From contig CM060175.1 of the NCBI GenBank assembly GCA_030549775.1, forward strand, positions 64,779,245 to 64,843,244: a DNA stretch of 64,000 nucleotides, read 5' to 3'. Origin of the DNA: Tamarix chinensis (Eukaryota > Streptophyta > Magnoliopsida > Caryophyllales > Tamaricaceae). A program made the position numbers and the translations under genes. The notes beneath the pieces are model-generated. The model had not been told where the DNA came from. It saw nothing but the letters and a program-made list of their open reading frames with translations, and did not search any database. Positions 23,990-36,705 of this stretch are shown here, one piece after another (the first letter of the stretch is position 1; each line of letters starts with the position of its first letter).

Positions 23990-26438
23990 CTTTATTTTTA
24001 TGTAAATTTATTGATTAGATGTTGAAAATTAAGTTTTGATACTAAATTTTTTTCAATTGATATAATGACTAATCCATTTAATCTTTCTTGAGACATGGTT
24101 GACCGTAGAAGATTTTATTAATTTTAACTTTGAAAAATTTCTTTTTACTGATACAACTATAATAGGAATAGTTAATAACACTTTATATGCAATAAAGGCA
24201 TTTGGAAATGAGTTTAATTTTTGTATCAAATTAATAATACCTAATGGGCATTTTGCATCATCTTAAAAAACTTCTTTAAACACCTTTAGTTCACAAAATA
24301 AATTTAAACCATCAAGATCTGAAATTGTATCATATTTCAAAAAGAATTATAGATTAAGACAATATGTTTTCAAACTCTCATCATCTAATGATTTTAACTT
24401 ATTTAGATCATATAAGAAACCAAAAACTTCTTCATATAGTTTAAATTGTTCAAACCTACTTTCAAAAGAAGAAATAGCTTGATTAATCACATAATAAAAG
24501 TAATTAACTTTGAATGATTCTTCAGGAGAATGTGCAACATCATTGGTATTATTTTCATCAAATTGTTTCTTCCTAAGAATTATTCTTCTTTTGCAAAATA
24601 CAGGTTCTATATTCATCTCAGAAGATATTTCTTCAGCTAAAATTAGTGTTGTTGTTAACCCATTTTCTCTATAATTTTTTAAAAATGAAATAAGACCTTT
24701 TAAATGCTTTATAGCAACATCAATTTGCATGTCTTTGGCTTATAAGGTCTTACTAATTGGATTAACAACAAATAATAAATCATACCAAATTACAATGCCG
24801 AGTAAAAATTCAAAACTTTCAAGTTCATATGTAGCCAAACAATAAGCTTCACTTTTTGTCTGAGGATCATCACTAGTTTCTACTAATTCAAATAGGGCAT
24901 CTCTTATTTGTGAAATTTAAAATATGACTGCTTAAACACTTTCAATGTGAATTTTCCAACGCGTTTGTGATAGTGGTTTCAAGGTTAAAGAAGACACATG
25001 TTCTTTCATAATTTTTCATCTTTTAGTAGAAGAAGAAAATATTGAATAAATACGTTGCAACACACCAAAAAATGTAATAGCTTTAGAACAACAACTAGTT
25101 ATGTCAGAAAGCAATAAATTAAGACTATGACAACCATAAGGAGTATAAAATGATCGAGGATTTATATCTAATAACCGCTTTTGCAAACCTTGATGTTTTC
25201 CTTTCATATTAGAGCCATTATCGTACACTTTTCCTCTAACATCACTAATGTCAAGACTAAGGTTGTTTAATGCATTTTTAAGTTCATTAAAAATTTCTTG
25301 ACATGATGTATCATTAACATTCAAAAATTCTATAAAATATTCTTCTATTTTTATGGGAAGAGATGAAATATCTACAAATATTAATACAAGGGACATTTGT
25401 TCTTGATGACTTACATTAGGAGTACAATTCAGTATGATAGAAAAATACTTTGATGCTTTAACTTTTCTTACAATTGTGCATTTTATTTCATTTGCCAAAA
25501 AATCGATAATTTCATTTTGTATCCTATGACCAAGATAATGATCATGAATTTCACATGATTGAATATGTCTAAAATGTTCTTGCATTATAGGATCAAATTG
25601 AGCAATCATTTCAATAAGACTTAAAAAAATTCCATTGCTATCTGCATAATTTTTTTCATTTGTTCCTCTAAATGCTAAGTTATTTTTTGCAAGAGTTTTC
25701 GCTACACCGATAATTCTCAATAATACATTTCGCCAGTGTTCTTTTTCTTTATTTATATGATCTTGTAGCCTATTATCAATTGTTTTTTTTATATTTTGTA
25801 ATCTTGCATTCGCATCGATCCAAGAAATCATATTAATGATGTGTTTATTGCTTGTTTCATGTGCCTTAAGCTTAGCATCAATATTTTTCCAATCTTTGTA
25901 ACTGTCATATGCTAGTTGAAAATTAAAATTTGACTTTGAAAATAGTGTGCAACAAAGCAAAATACTCTATCTAATTTCTTGGAGTAAACTAACCATGTTC
26001 GAACAATATTTCTCCATTTCTTAATTTTCTAGTGTAATGTATTATGGAAAAATGCCTTAAGTTTTCATCTTTTGGAAAGTCTTTATTGTCATATCTAATA
26101 GGTCCCTTCTCTACTATCAAATCTCTCAAATTATTACTAATATTTTTCCAACTTCTAGGATCATATATATCAACATCTACATATGAATCCATTCTATTTA
26201 TACATTCATTTTTCTCTTCACATCCTTTAATTTTTTCATTATACTCTAAAGTATTACTAATATTATCATTACTAATAGGTGGTTCATTTGCAAGATTTTC
26301 ACATGTATTTTTTGAAGCATTTTGATTGCTAGTGCTAATAAATCTATTAAGTGCACCTTTTTGAGATTGAATAAATTATTCTATTTTTCTCTTTTTCTTA
26401 CGTTTTTCATATCCTAATTCATACTTCCTAGTAGACAT
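23990..26438 (-). pseudogene. hAT-type transposase pseudogene (ZMYM1/DUF4371-like)
   Basis: Minus strand, starting at ATG 26438 (MSTRKYELGYEKRKKKR). Order: basic N-terminus and QSQKGALNRF; a TTF-type zinc-finger region starting DIYDPRSWKNI (25989-26192); a 314-codon open stretch (25016-25960) holding the DUF4371-like core (SIILNCTPNVSHQEQMS, VYDNGSNMKGKHQGLQ, PYGCHSLNLLLSD); the spacer MQIDVAIKHLKGLISF to FEQFKLYEEVFGFL (24347-24730); and the C-terminal dimerisation region (PNAFIAYKVLLTIPIVV, NFSKLKLIKS, about 24090-24250). At least four frame breaks or stops separate these blocks, and the conserved SAERSFSKL reads SVKRNFSKL. Such transposases move DNA by cut-and-paste; domesticated plant relatives exist, but this one is broken. 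Confidence 0.85.
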
Positions 26439-27489
26439 TAGTAAATATAGAAATAAGTAACACAAAGTAACATAAATAACAAAATTTTATAATAATCTAA
26501 TGAAATGGAAATAGGAAAGTAACACCTAATCTTTGTCTTGGAATAAAGAACCACTGTCTACAGCTTCTATAAATTATTATATTGTTATTATGATGGCTAC
26601 ACAAAAATAAAGTATGAAAAAAAAGGAACATTAGTAATACAAATGAAAACAGAGACTAAGCTAAAAATAATGGGAATCCACCTCCAAGAATTCAATTTAC
26701 AAAAATGATAATATTGAACTTTAATTAAAAAATGAAAATTATTGAAATACACAAATCAGTTAATATAGATTATAGAGTCGACCATTGTTTTTATTTTGAA
26801 ACAAGTTGAATGAGGGCATTGTTAATTTCACAAATCAAAATAAATTGCTAAGCTGCTATCATTAATTTCACAAAATACCCATCTAGCAAAGCTGCAGTTG
26901 CAAAGGAGGTGGGACTTGGGAGTTGCGACTCGAGAGACTCAGCCCTACCGAGTACCGACAGTAGTAGCCGGGTAATGGAGCCAAAAGTAGCAAGGATTTA
27001 GTATTTGGGGAAGAAAATTGAATTGAAGACGATGAACGAATGAAAGCAAAAAAGTGAATCCACCCAACACCCAACTGCCTGAGCTCCTCAAACTCGAAGC
27101 AAGCAACAAACAATGAGAAGAAAAAATTTTCAACTTCTCTGGACTCTAGTTCTCTTCTCGACAAATTGTAAATCAGTGATTTTTTTCGTTCTTGACATAG
27201 GGTTAGCTTAAATTGATTTGTGAAGATGGAAATTGTAATTTGTGAATGGTGAGTTGAAACAGATATTTATATTAAGTAAATATCATTTTTTCCTGTTGAT
27301 GATAGACAATTGATGCTAAAATTAATAAGAGAGAAAAAAAATTTTACCTGTTGATTTTATTGTAAAAGTTGATTAGAATCTCAATCGGTAGAAAAAAAAT
27401 GACTTGCAGTGTACTGTTTCAGATTTTTCGATCCCACATCCGCCCATTACTACTTGAGTTGAGACTGAAAAATAGAGATATATCATCTT
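26439..27489. other. Upstream region of the hAT pseudogene
   Basis: Probably the 5' untranslated part of the hAT element or its flank. A 93-codon minus-strand frame (26883-27164) is Ser/Phe-rich with no domain. No convincing terminal inverted repeat was fixed; GGCC-rich stretches at about 23885 and about 27850-27915 are candidates. Confidence 0.4.
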
Positions 27490-27649
27490 CTGAATGTTTC
27501 ATTTTCTATCTTCTTTTTCTTCTCTGTTTCGTGTTCTTTCTTCTTCTGTGTTTTAACTTTCTAATTTTTCTGAATGTTTCATTTTCTTTCTTCTTTTTCT
27601 TCTCTATTTCGTGTTCTTTCTTCTTTCGTGTTTTAGCTTTCTAATTTTC
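27490..27649 (+). repeat. 80-bp tandem duplication, CT-rich
   Basis: Two copies starting CTGAATGTTTCATTTTCT at 27490 and 27570, nearly identical, ending in GCTTTCTAATTTT or ACTTTCTAATTTT. Confidence 0.9.
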
Positions 27650-27811
27650 ATCGACCAGTTGTTGGTCAATTTTTGTTTGTAACTTTACCAAATTTACTAT
27701 TGACTACTGAGTCCTAACCAAGGGTTTGAGGAGTGTGAGGCCCCAAATTTTTGTCCTATTTGTGATAAAAATAAAGAGACAGTCAAGTGGTGCGTAAATA
27801 TTCATTTTCAA

Positions 27812-27819
<8 letters not shown>

Positions 27820-27849
<30 letters not shown>
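27820..27849. repeat. (TA)n microsatellite
   Basis: About 15 TA units. It generates the alternating Ile-Tyr in a false minus-strand frame. Confidence 0.95.
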
Positions 27850-27851
<2 letters not shown>

Positions 27852-30800
27852 GGCCTTATTTTTTTCCTAGCCCTAGGCCTATGCCTAGTTGGCTTTCCGT
27901 AAAGGTCGGGCCTGGACATGGCCCACACAAGATGATTTTGGTTGCCTTTCCACACGAAATGTACAAACAAAAAAATATGATGTTGTTAGTGTTTAAGAAG
28001 TATGTGAGTCATAGATACTAACTAAGCACTTGTTTGGATCTCCTTACAAAAAGTAATTATCATAGAAGCAACCCCTTTCCACTCACATAGGTGATCTTCT
28101 AATTATTATATCCTTAGATACTCCACTTGAATATATCATATTATAAGGATCATTAAAACCATAGCTTAACATTATCCTCTTGTTTGCACTATTTCATTGT
28201 AGGAATGGGTAGATGGAAACAAGTTCCTTAATGGAGCACCGAGTCATCATAGTTTGATTGTCCTATTGAATCTAGATCTTAGGATCTTAACTTAGCTAGG
28301 TTTGGTTGCTACCATTGAGACTTTATATATCCACAGGCTTTAAGCACATTCCCCTTAACGATCTTTCCACTTGATCTTTAAGTTAATTCCTTTCATCCTT
28401 TGGTAGCAGATTCATAGTATTATCCTTTGACTTCACATAGTCAATTGAGATAATTTTACTGCAAAGCAAACTCCTTATGGTATTTTATCTATAATTTAAG
28501 TATGATAATTGATGTCATTCCATGTAAACATATGTTGATGAATGTAATATAAGAAAACATTTTTTTATTACCCCATCAAACAATTTAAAATCTATTCTTA
28601 CAGTTGCAAAGCCTGGTTTAATGTCCCCACGAATAGTTTCTCATTAGATTTATAGATGTTAACCTTTACTTTTAAGCGTATCTTCACTCACAAGCTGAAA
28701 TGAAATAGTGTTATAAAAAAAATATATGAGTATATTTCTATACATATTTATGCATTTGTGAAATATAATTGTAATGAGACACTTACATATACCACACGCT
28801 AAAATAATACCCTTCTTGGAGACATAGGTGAGAATTTTTACTCACCTAGATTAGAAATTTTCCCTAAGTATCTATTATGTTTTTATCAATCTATACCTTT
28901 AGTTTAAGCGAAAATACTATGGTTTTATCAAGTACAACATTATCTCCATCTACATAGAGTATGTCCCTAATTTAAATTCATTACAAGTTAAACAATTATT
29001 AAATGAATACTACATTGACACAATATGAATGCAAAAGAAAAAAAAAGGTAGGTTAGATGACCAACACTACATTTCTTCAATGTTCCATGCTCATGCAACA
29101 TTTCTTCAAGATAAAATATTGGTACTAATATGTTAATTCTCCTATCATACTAGGTGACCTTAGATGTAAACTAGGATTCCTTTATCTGATAGGATGTTTC
29201 ATTTTTCCTTCTATGTATGCAACATATGTTATTAATAATTGCATTTTATGCTCTATTTATACAGTGTTAATCTTCTTTACCTTTCATTACGATCCCTTTT
29301 AAAAGGTTAATTTAACCTCTCTTAAACCTTAGGGACTCATTTGGGGTCAATTATGAAGAAAAGAAACTAAAACAAGGTATCTTAGAGGGAATTATGAGCA
29401 ACAATGGATTCAAAATTCATGGTTTAATAAGGAAAAGAATGTACGCGGGAGATGAATCAAAATTTTAATTAGGATATAATAAGATTTTGGAAAAATGTCA
29501 CAGAGAAAAGTTGTAGATATTTTTGTTGTATTTCCAACACATTTTGAATTATCTCATTATAAGGTTTGAAGATAATGTTATGAAAAATATACCGAAAGAT
29601 GTTAGGTAGGAAAAAAATTTGAAGTTGAGATGAACACTCTTAGGGAGTGTTGTTCAACACGATAGTGTTGACCCATAATCCCCCCGATTTGTAAGCGCTT
29701 CTATCCAAATCGTTTCTAAATTAAATTTATATCTTATTTTTGACCTCTAACAGGATTTAAATGTCTCAAAACCCTACTCAAACACCCATCAATAGAACAT
29801 AAACAAGAGCCCCATATAAGCACAAAATTAGCCTCTATCATAAAAAACCACATCTAGAGAGTTATTCATCTTCAACCTTCATTCACCCCATATTATTAAA
29901 TTTAATCCTTTATCAATATTCAATACTTCCTTCATAAGCCCATTAATCCATCATTTGTCCATCCTATAGATTTATTTTTATGCCCTATAATACACAATAC
30001 ACCATCAAGGTTTAAGTTTTCATTAGTGGAATTCGTGCAAGAGAATATCTTTGTTTTAATTTTTGATTATTTATCCTTTTATACTTATATATATATATCG
30101 TGTAATTACTATTTCCATGATGTGAAGCTAAAATACTTATTTTTAGGGGTGATATTAAAGATTTAGAATATGGTTTGAGAGTATAATAATAATTTCTATG
30201 TTTTTCTACATGTCATGAGATTGTTCTTTGTCTCTACTTAAGTTGTTATCCTTTACATGTGTGATTCTATCAAGTGTAATCTATTTGGTGCATTCCTTGT
30301 TCTAACTTCATCATCATGACAATATGTATAATTATATTCTCTCTACATGACTATATAAACAAGTTATAATTCATTTAAATAAATTATACATGGGTTAGAT
30401 AACAAGTCACCTAATAGTTTTGTAATTTTGACCAAAATAGTAAAATGTTTTAATATGTGTACGCCAAATGAAGGGAATAAAACTAAAAATTTTAGTACTA
30501 GTTTCAGTACTTATATTAGCGTCCTTACACTTGTTCTTAATGCTTTGTATCTAGTTGAATATAGGATCCACTAGTGCGACTATACTACTGGAATGTAATA
30601 GGATTACGCTGGCACTAGTTTGTATTAAACATTTTAGGGAAGTAAATATAAAATACATAGAACTGCTAGTGGTTTACTACTTAGTTAATTTATTTCTCAA
30701 AAATAATAGGTGACATATAAATTATTTGTTATTTATAGACCTTTCCTAGTGGTGGATATTGACTTCTCTAACATCTTTGTTGCTATTATTTCTATCCATA

Positions 30801-31652
30801 TTTTATAATTGCTTTTCATTTTCATTTTATTATTTTATATTTTTAAATCCCTAATTGGTTAATTTTTTTCATATTATGTGTGTTTTTTGTGATTTAAAGT
30901 CTTTTATTTTACTATTTGTGTGCTACATAGACATTAGGTGATCTATTTTAATTGCCGGTCTAAAATAATACCCTTATTCACCAATACTATGATTGTAAAA
31001 TAAGAGGGTTTAAATTATGTACCAGCTTTGGGCACACTAGTCATTAATACTTACAACAAATTTGTGTTCTTTCATTCATTTGTGCTAGTGTTTCACTATA
31101 CTTAATCAAATTTTATTGTTGTTATCTTAATATTATGGTGGTTTTCTTATCAAGGTTTTTCAACAACATTCATTTGCTAGCCTAGTGAGTTGGTTATGTT
31201 ACATTGATCACCCCAATTTTCTCACACTCCACTGGTCCTTATTTTATTTCATTTTTAGTGATCATCCCTCCTTTCATCTTGATTTTCATCCTAAGCTTTC
31301 CCTTACTGATCCTCTTCTTATTTTTGAGGGAGGCTAAAGGTGAATATTAGTACATATGAGTTGGTGGTGATGTGTTGATCATACCCCATCTTTTCACACT
31401 CTAGTGGTGATGCTCTTCGAATATTAAAACTTGAATTATGTTAAATTATATATCAACAATGCATAAAGTGTTTTGATTTGACTGTGTATATGATAATATT
31501 GATTGTTGGATATGTCTTTGATTCATTAGAATCAAAAGTTTCTACAAGAACCAACTTAAAAACCAAAGGAAAAGTCTTTAGAGATTTGGGTTACAATCAA
31601 ACCCTAAGGAATTACTAATATTTTGTTAATTGTGTTAGCAAAGTTGGTTCAT
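27850..31652. other. About 3.8 kb without recognisable genes
   Basis: AT-rich. No LTR of the Gypsy-2 family was recognised here, although a 5' LTR and leader would be expected before 31653. Related blocks with CACACTCCACTGG and CACACTCTAGTGG occur at 31216 and 31397, and an ACTAGTGCG..GCACTAGT palindromic pair lies at 30570-30620. The part at 28160-28560 reads like decayed transposon sequence, but I could not place it. Confidence 0.4.
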
Positions 31653-32690
31653 ATGGAGGGAGAACTAAATTTTCAAGCCATTATTGAGGTAATCCAAAAG
31701 CTCTCAATCAATTTGGCAGCAACCAATGCACAAATTCAACAACATCCTACAATGTAAATTCAATAGTATAGGATGGAGCCTCACTTTGTCGAGCAATATT
31801 TGGTACAAAATTATTAAAAACAAAATGAGTTCTTTGGAGATCTAATGGGAAGTGTTGCAAAGCCTATCAATCCAAAAAGAGGAAGATATTTGAACTCAGA
31901 AGTAGAGAAAAAGAAGGGTCACAATCATAACGAAGATAAAGGTATCAAATTTGATCCTTCTAATTTTTATGATAAACTTGATTTTGAATTATTTCTTGAA
32001 TGGTTACATGAGGCAGAGTCTATTTTTGAATTCAAGGATTATCATAATGAGAAAAAAAATTAAATTAACTACTCTTATGTTTAAAAAGTTTGCTAGGATA
32101 TGATATGATAACTTGAAGAGAAATATGAAAAGAGAAATAAGTCTAAAATTAAATATTGGGATAAGCTTAAGAAACATTTAAGAAGAAAATTTATACCTAA
32201 AGAATATGCACATGATAATTAAATTAGATTGAATAATTTTAGAAAAAATACTTTTTAAGTGTTGAAGAATATGTTAGGAAATTCAAGAGGTGAGCACTTA
32301 TATGTGATATCTATGAGAGGAAGGAACAAACATGTGCTAGACTTCTAGGTGACCTTAATATGATGATTTGGGATAAAGTTTAAAATTGTCTATATGATTC
32401 TCTTGATGATATGATTAAGCTATCTTTGATATCTAAAAAGAAAATCTAATCTACTAAGCATCATGCCAAGTAAGGTAATTCGTCTACAAGGTACTACTCA
32501 AGTACTCAAGCTACCAAGTATGGGATGAGTGCCTCAAGCTCTATAAATGTTAAGAAGAAACAAGGGATTAACTGAAATGAAAAGGGAAAGACCAAGGTCA
32601 ATGAGGTCTCTACAAAATAAGGTTTTAAGTACCGGGGACTTAGACACTTTTCTAGATAATATCTAAACCAAAGAGTATTATCTATACAAG
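31653..32690 (+). pseudogene. Gypsy-2 gag
   Basis: Starts MEGELNFQAIIEVIQKLS, collinear with NFQAMFESIQKLS of Gypsy-1. It continues through a 72-codon open stretch (31845-32063, SNFYDKLDFELFLEWLHEAE) and the segment ERKEQTCARLLGDLN. The zinc knuckle is ruined (FKYRGLRHFSR then a stop, where Gypsy-1 has FKCQGFGHFIHEC). Many stops. Confidence 0.85.
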
Positions 32691-32699
32691 AGATTGAAT

Positions 32700-33010
32700 T
32701 TATGGAGACTTATGATGAATACCTAGAGCTTGAGACAAATGAAGAAATTTTAAGTGAATCAGAGGATGAAGGAAATACTTTTTACGTGTTACAAAGAGTA
32801 CTTCAAGTGCAAGCTAATGACCAACCTAATCAATGAGAGAAGATATTCAAGAATAAAGGAATAGTGGGAGATACAATTTGTCAGGTTATCATTGATAGTA
32901 GATCTTATACAAATGTGGCTAATGAGAAGATGGTGAAGGAATTGGGTTTCGAGACAACACCACATCCAAATCCTTATTCTATTCAATGGTTTAACAAATA
33001 AAAAGGAGTC
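32700..33010 (+). pseudogene. Gypsy-2 aspartic protease region
   Basis: Acidic linker (LETNEEILSESEDEGN) then VIIDSRSYTNVAN and PHPNPYSIQWFNK, collinear with Gypsy-1. The active-site DSG is DSR, so catalysis would be lost. Stops flank it. Confidence 0.85.
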
Positions 33011-34253
33011 AAGGTAAAAAAAAAAAACCATAATCTCATTTAGAATTGGTAGTTATCATGATGATGTGCTATGTGATATTTTATCTATGTATGCATGTGG
33101 AATCTTATTAGGTAGACCATGGAAATATGATCGATGTGCTATTAATGTATTAATAATGAATATCTTGTTGAAAAGGATAAAAAAACATAAACTTAAGCCT
33201 TCTAAGTGTAATAATGATAATATAGTTGAAAATAAAAAAAGTGTTAATTTTTGCATGAGAAGGCTATGACAGAATGTATAAAGGAATAAGTTAGTTGTTA
33301 TGCTATGATTGTCAAGGAATCCCTACAAGAGAAAAAGAAAATCCTAAATTAGATGAGCTTATTGATGAATATAAAGATATGTTGCCAAGTGAATTACCAC
33401 TAGGATTACAACCTAAGGTATAGAACATGCAATAGACTTAATGCATGGTATGTCTTTACCTAATTGACCTGAATATAGATTTAATTTGGAAGAAGCTAAG
33501 GAATTAGAGAGAAAAATACAAGAGATCATAGAAAAAGGATATGTGAGATAAAATATGAGTCCATTTTATGTACCTACATTACCTGTTTCTAAAAAAGATA
33601 GTACATGGCGCTTGTATATTGATTCTAGAGTTATGAACAATATAACTGTCAAATATAGATTTCCTATGCTTAGATTAGATGATATGTTAAATGAATTACT
33701 TAGATCACAAGAATTATATAAAATTGTTCTAAGGAGTGGACATCATCAAATGAGACTAAGAGAAGGGGATGAATGGAAGATTATTTTTAAGATAAAATAT
33801 GATCTTTATAAATAGACTACTATGCAATCTGGATTGTGTAATACGCCTAGTTCATTTATGATACTAATGAATGTAGTTATTCAACCTTTTCTTGGAAAAT
33901 TCATTTTGGTATAATTATATGATATACTTATGTATAGTAAAAATGAGCATGATTATCTTGGTTATTTGAGGAGATTATTTGATAAGCTAAGGGAAGCTAA
34001 ACTCTATGGGAAAATGAAAAACTATGATTTTATGCTTTCAAGTATTGTTTGTCATGGATATAGTTGAGTAGAAAGGTATAAAAGTAGATCCTACAATGAT
34101 TCAAGGTATACGTGATTGGTCAATACCTAAAGATATTCATGAGGTGAGGAGTTTTCACGAATTAGCGAGTTTCTATAGAAGATTCATTAAAGACTTCTTA
34201 ACTATTGTCGCGCCAATTATGCATATTATGAATAAATGTAAATTCAAGTGGGG
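33011..34253 (+). pseudogene. Gypsy-2 reverse transcriptase
   Basis: RT domain in order: SPFYVPTLPVSKKD, STWRLYIDSRVMN (33555-33815), FPMLRLDDMLNELL, GHHQMRLREGDEWKI, then broken frames with TMQSGLCNTPSSFM and the catalytic box reduced to LYDILMYSK (normally FDD or YVDD followed by ILIYS). The thumb/connection follows at 34096-34253 ([23 protein letters not shown]), running to FKWGE where F3 begins. Numerous stops. This is the part deleted from Gypsy-1. Confidence 0.9.
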
Positions 34254-34679
34254 AGAAGTGAAATGCCCCAAAAATTTATAAGTTTATAAACTACATTTAA
34301 AGGATATTTATTATAAGAATTATTTAAATAAATTATTTTTAAATTGAATTAATGAGGGTAAATCAAGAATAAATTTATAAGTATTTTAATTAGGAGGAAT
34401 TTGGGTATTTTAACTAGTTAAATATTTCAATTTGGGAATTAACTAAATAAATTATTTGATTTAAAATAAGAAGGAGAAAATAGTTTCAAATTAATATTAA
34501 TTTTACAAATAATTTAATTAGAGAAAATCAGGATGTTTTGCTAATTAAAAAGGAATTTATGGAAAATCTTTTAAAAATCCTAACTTAGCCTAAAAAAAAG
34601 GATTTAAATATTATTTTATTTAAATATTATCATTTTTAAATATCCAAAATATTCTAATTAATTTAATTGAGCCAACCCA

Positions 34680-35370
34680 CTATTTTTATTTATCCCTTTT
34701 TCCTTTTTCCTTTTCTTTTTCTTTTTCTTCTTCTTTTCTTTTTCTTTTCCTTCTTCTCCCCGAACTGGGCCAGCCCGGCGGCCCAATGTTCCTTTCCCTT
34801 CTTCCTTCCCTCGGCCCAGCCCGTGCGGCTGGCACCTCCTGCCATATACCGACGCTGCGTTTTAACCACTTTCCAACCAAAACGCGGCGTTCACTTAAAC
34901 GCTACCTGCGGTGTCCTTACCGTCCCTCTCTGCGCCACGTTTGTCTTCTTTTATCACTAAAACTCGGCGTTTCATTTAAACGCCTTCGACTCGCACCGAC
35001 CGGCCCGGTCTGCCTCCCTTTCTTTTCTTTTCTTTCTTCCCTGAGCCGCCCGTTCCAGCCCCCTTCTTCTTCCCCCATCCCCTCGCACCTGCCAGCCCCG
35101 ACGCCAGCCTGCAACTCCCCGCCGAAAATGGCGGCACCGGCTACGAGAGCTCTGACCGGCCGAGTCACCTCTCTTTTTCTTCCTCTCGGCTCGCACATTA
35201 GCTTGGAATAATCAATTATCCTTAACTCTCGCTCATTCTCTCTCTCTGGCTTCTCGAACCTTCGACCCAACCCAAGCAGTCGCCGACCGATTTCTCACGC
35301 CGGCCACCCAAACCCTATCACCCAAACCCATCCTGCCGACCTCCAAAACCCTAATAACCCATCTAAAGTC
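34680..35370 (+). promoter_or_regulatory. Pyrimidine run and CpG-rich U3 block of F3
   Basis: A CT-rich run (34690-34760) leads into a GC-rich island with repeated sites such as GACGCTGCGTTTTAACC, AAAACGCGGCGTTCAC and CTCGGCGTTTCATTTAAACG, plus GCCGAAAATGGCGGCACCGG. It lies upstream of the TATA box. Frames of up to 141 codons on both strands are Pro/Ser/Arg-rich artefacts. Confidence 0.6.
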
Positions 35371-35379
35371 TATAAATAG
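35371..35379 (+). promoter_or_regulatory. TATA box of F3
   Basis: TATAAATAG about 1.1 kb into the element, followed about 40 bases later by TTTCTTTCCCGAAACCC. It sets the orientation of the F2/F3 family. Confidence 0.6.
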
Positions 35380-35836
35380 CCTAGTCGTGGATGATTTTGA
35401 AGCTTTTTCTTTCCCGAAACCCTAAGTAAGAAACCCAGCCACCGCCCATTTAGACGCCCCGTCCGCCGTCGATAGTCAACCTCAGCGTCACCTCTACATT
35501 CCAAACTCTTCCCTGAAACTCCATCTAGCTAACTAAACCATTATCAACCTTCGATTCTTCTTGCACGGGCCTCCATAACCGTGCAAAGTTTGCTATCCAT
35601 TTAGCCAGAATTTTTACCCAGAAACCTTAAGCCACCATCCGCCGCCACATTCTCCACTTCTACCACCCTTTAAACCACCCAATATCTCCTTATAAGTCTC
35701 CTCCACTGAACCATAAGCTTATTTTATTTTTCTCCTTTCCCCTTCCCTCTTTTTCTTCATTTTCACCCCTCTTAGACCACTTTTCCGGCCACCTCCGGGA
35801 ACCACCGCCGGTGCCACCAATACCCTCCAACTCAAG

Positions 35837-35994
35837 GTGAAATCCTAGAACTTTTAAATACTTACTTTCGATTTATTGATAATTATTATGCTTTTATTCT
35901 AATTTTTAATGCTAATTCGAGTTTAATTATTATTATTATAATTATTATTATTGTTGTTATCAACTGTATTTTAATTTCTAAATTTGTTTGACAG
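35837..35994 (+). other. Intron-like segment in the F3 leader
   Basis: Donor-like CTCAAG then GTGAAATC, AT-rich interior, then acceptor-like TTTGTTTGACAG before GTCTGGG. The 158-bp length suits a plant intron. F2 has the same sites in reverse. Predicted only. Confidence 0.4.
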
Positions 35995-36480
35995 GTCTGG
36001 GAGTATTATTGAGTAAGATAAGTTATTATTCTCGAATTTTGCCTATTTAATGTAATTATTACATATTTAATATTATTATTAATAATATAATTAATATTAT
36101 TATTGTTAGTATAATCAGTTATTTGATACTGCAATTATTTCACGAGAATTAGAAACCCAAAATTTTAATTAAGTCTCGTAGCTTTGCCTTTTATTATTTT
36201 TTTTAGCATTTTTAACATTATTACTAATTATATTATTATTATTAACCATATTAACTTTATATAATAAGTATATGTATAATATTAATATCTTTTTACATTT
36301 CAAATAGTATTATCATTAAATTGGGAGGTTTCGAAATCCACTTTGTAAATTTAAGGCTTAGATTATTATTATTATTAAGTTTTCTATTAATATTACTACT
36401 ATTAGTAATAATTTGTTATTATTAAAATTATTATTATAATAATAATAATTATTATTATTAACTTTACTAACTTTATTTCG
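35880..36480. repeat. AT-rich TTATTA-type spacer of F3
   Basis: Dense TTA/ATT trinucleotide-like sequence homologous to 17300-17900 in reverse. Confidence 0.8.
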
Positions 36481-36705
36481 GTAAAGGGTAGAAACCCTTA
36501 TATCACCTTTTTACTTTAAATTATAATAGTATGTATTAATGTTTTAGTGGTTTTGGGCATAATTAATTAAGAATCAAGACTTAAGATAAATTAGAAACTA
36601 ATAGTAGTATAGGAAGGAAGCTAATCCTAGTATTTCTTCCCCATAATAGGTGAGCCCAGTCAAACCCCTCAAGTGGAATAGGACCGTGCTCCAAGACCGG
36701 TGTCG

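Noticed and set aside
26883..27164. 93-codon minus-strand frame upstream of the hAT transposase
   Set aside because: Low-complexity Ser/Phe/Leu composition, no domain, not in frame with the transposase start at 26438.
27704..27970. 88-codon minus-strand frame with Ile-Tyr repeats
   Set aside because: Generated by the (TA)n run.
34667..35270. Open frames up to 141 codons on both strands in F3, and equivalents at 18557-19095 and 47598-48108
   Set aside because: GC-rich, purine/pyrimidine-biased sequence lacks stops by composition; frames overlap on both strands, are not shared between F2 and F3 as proteins, and lie upstream of the TATA box.
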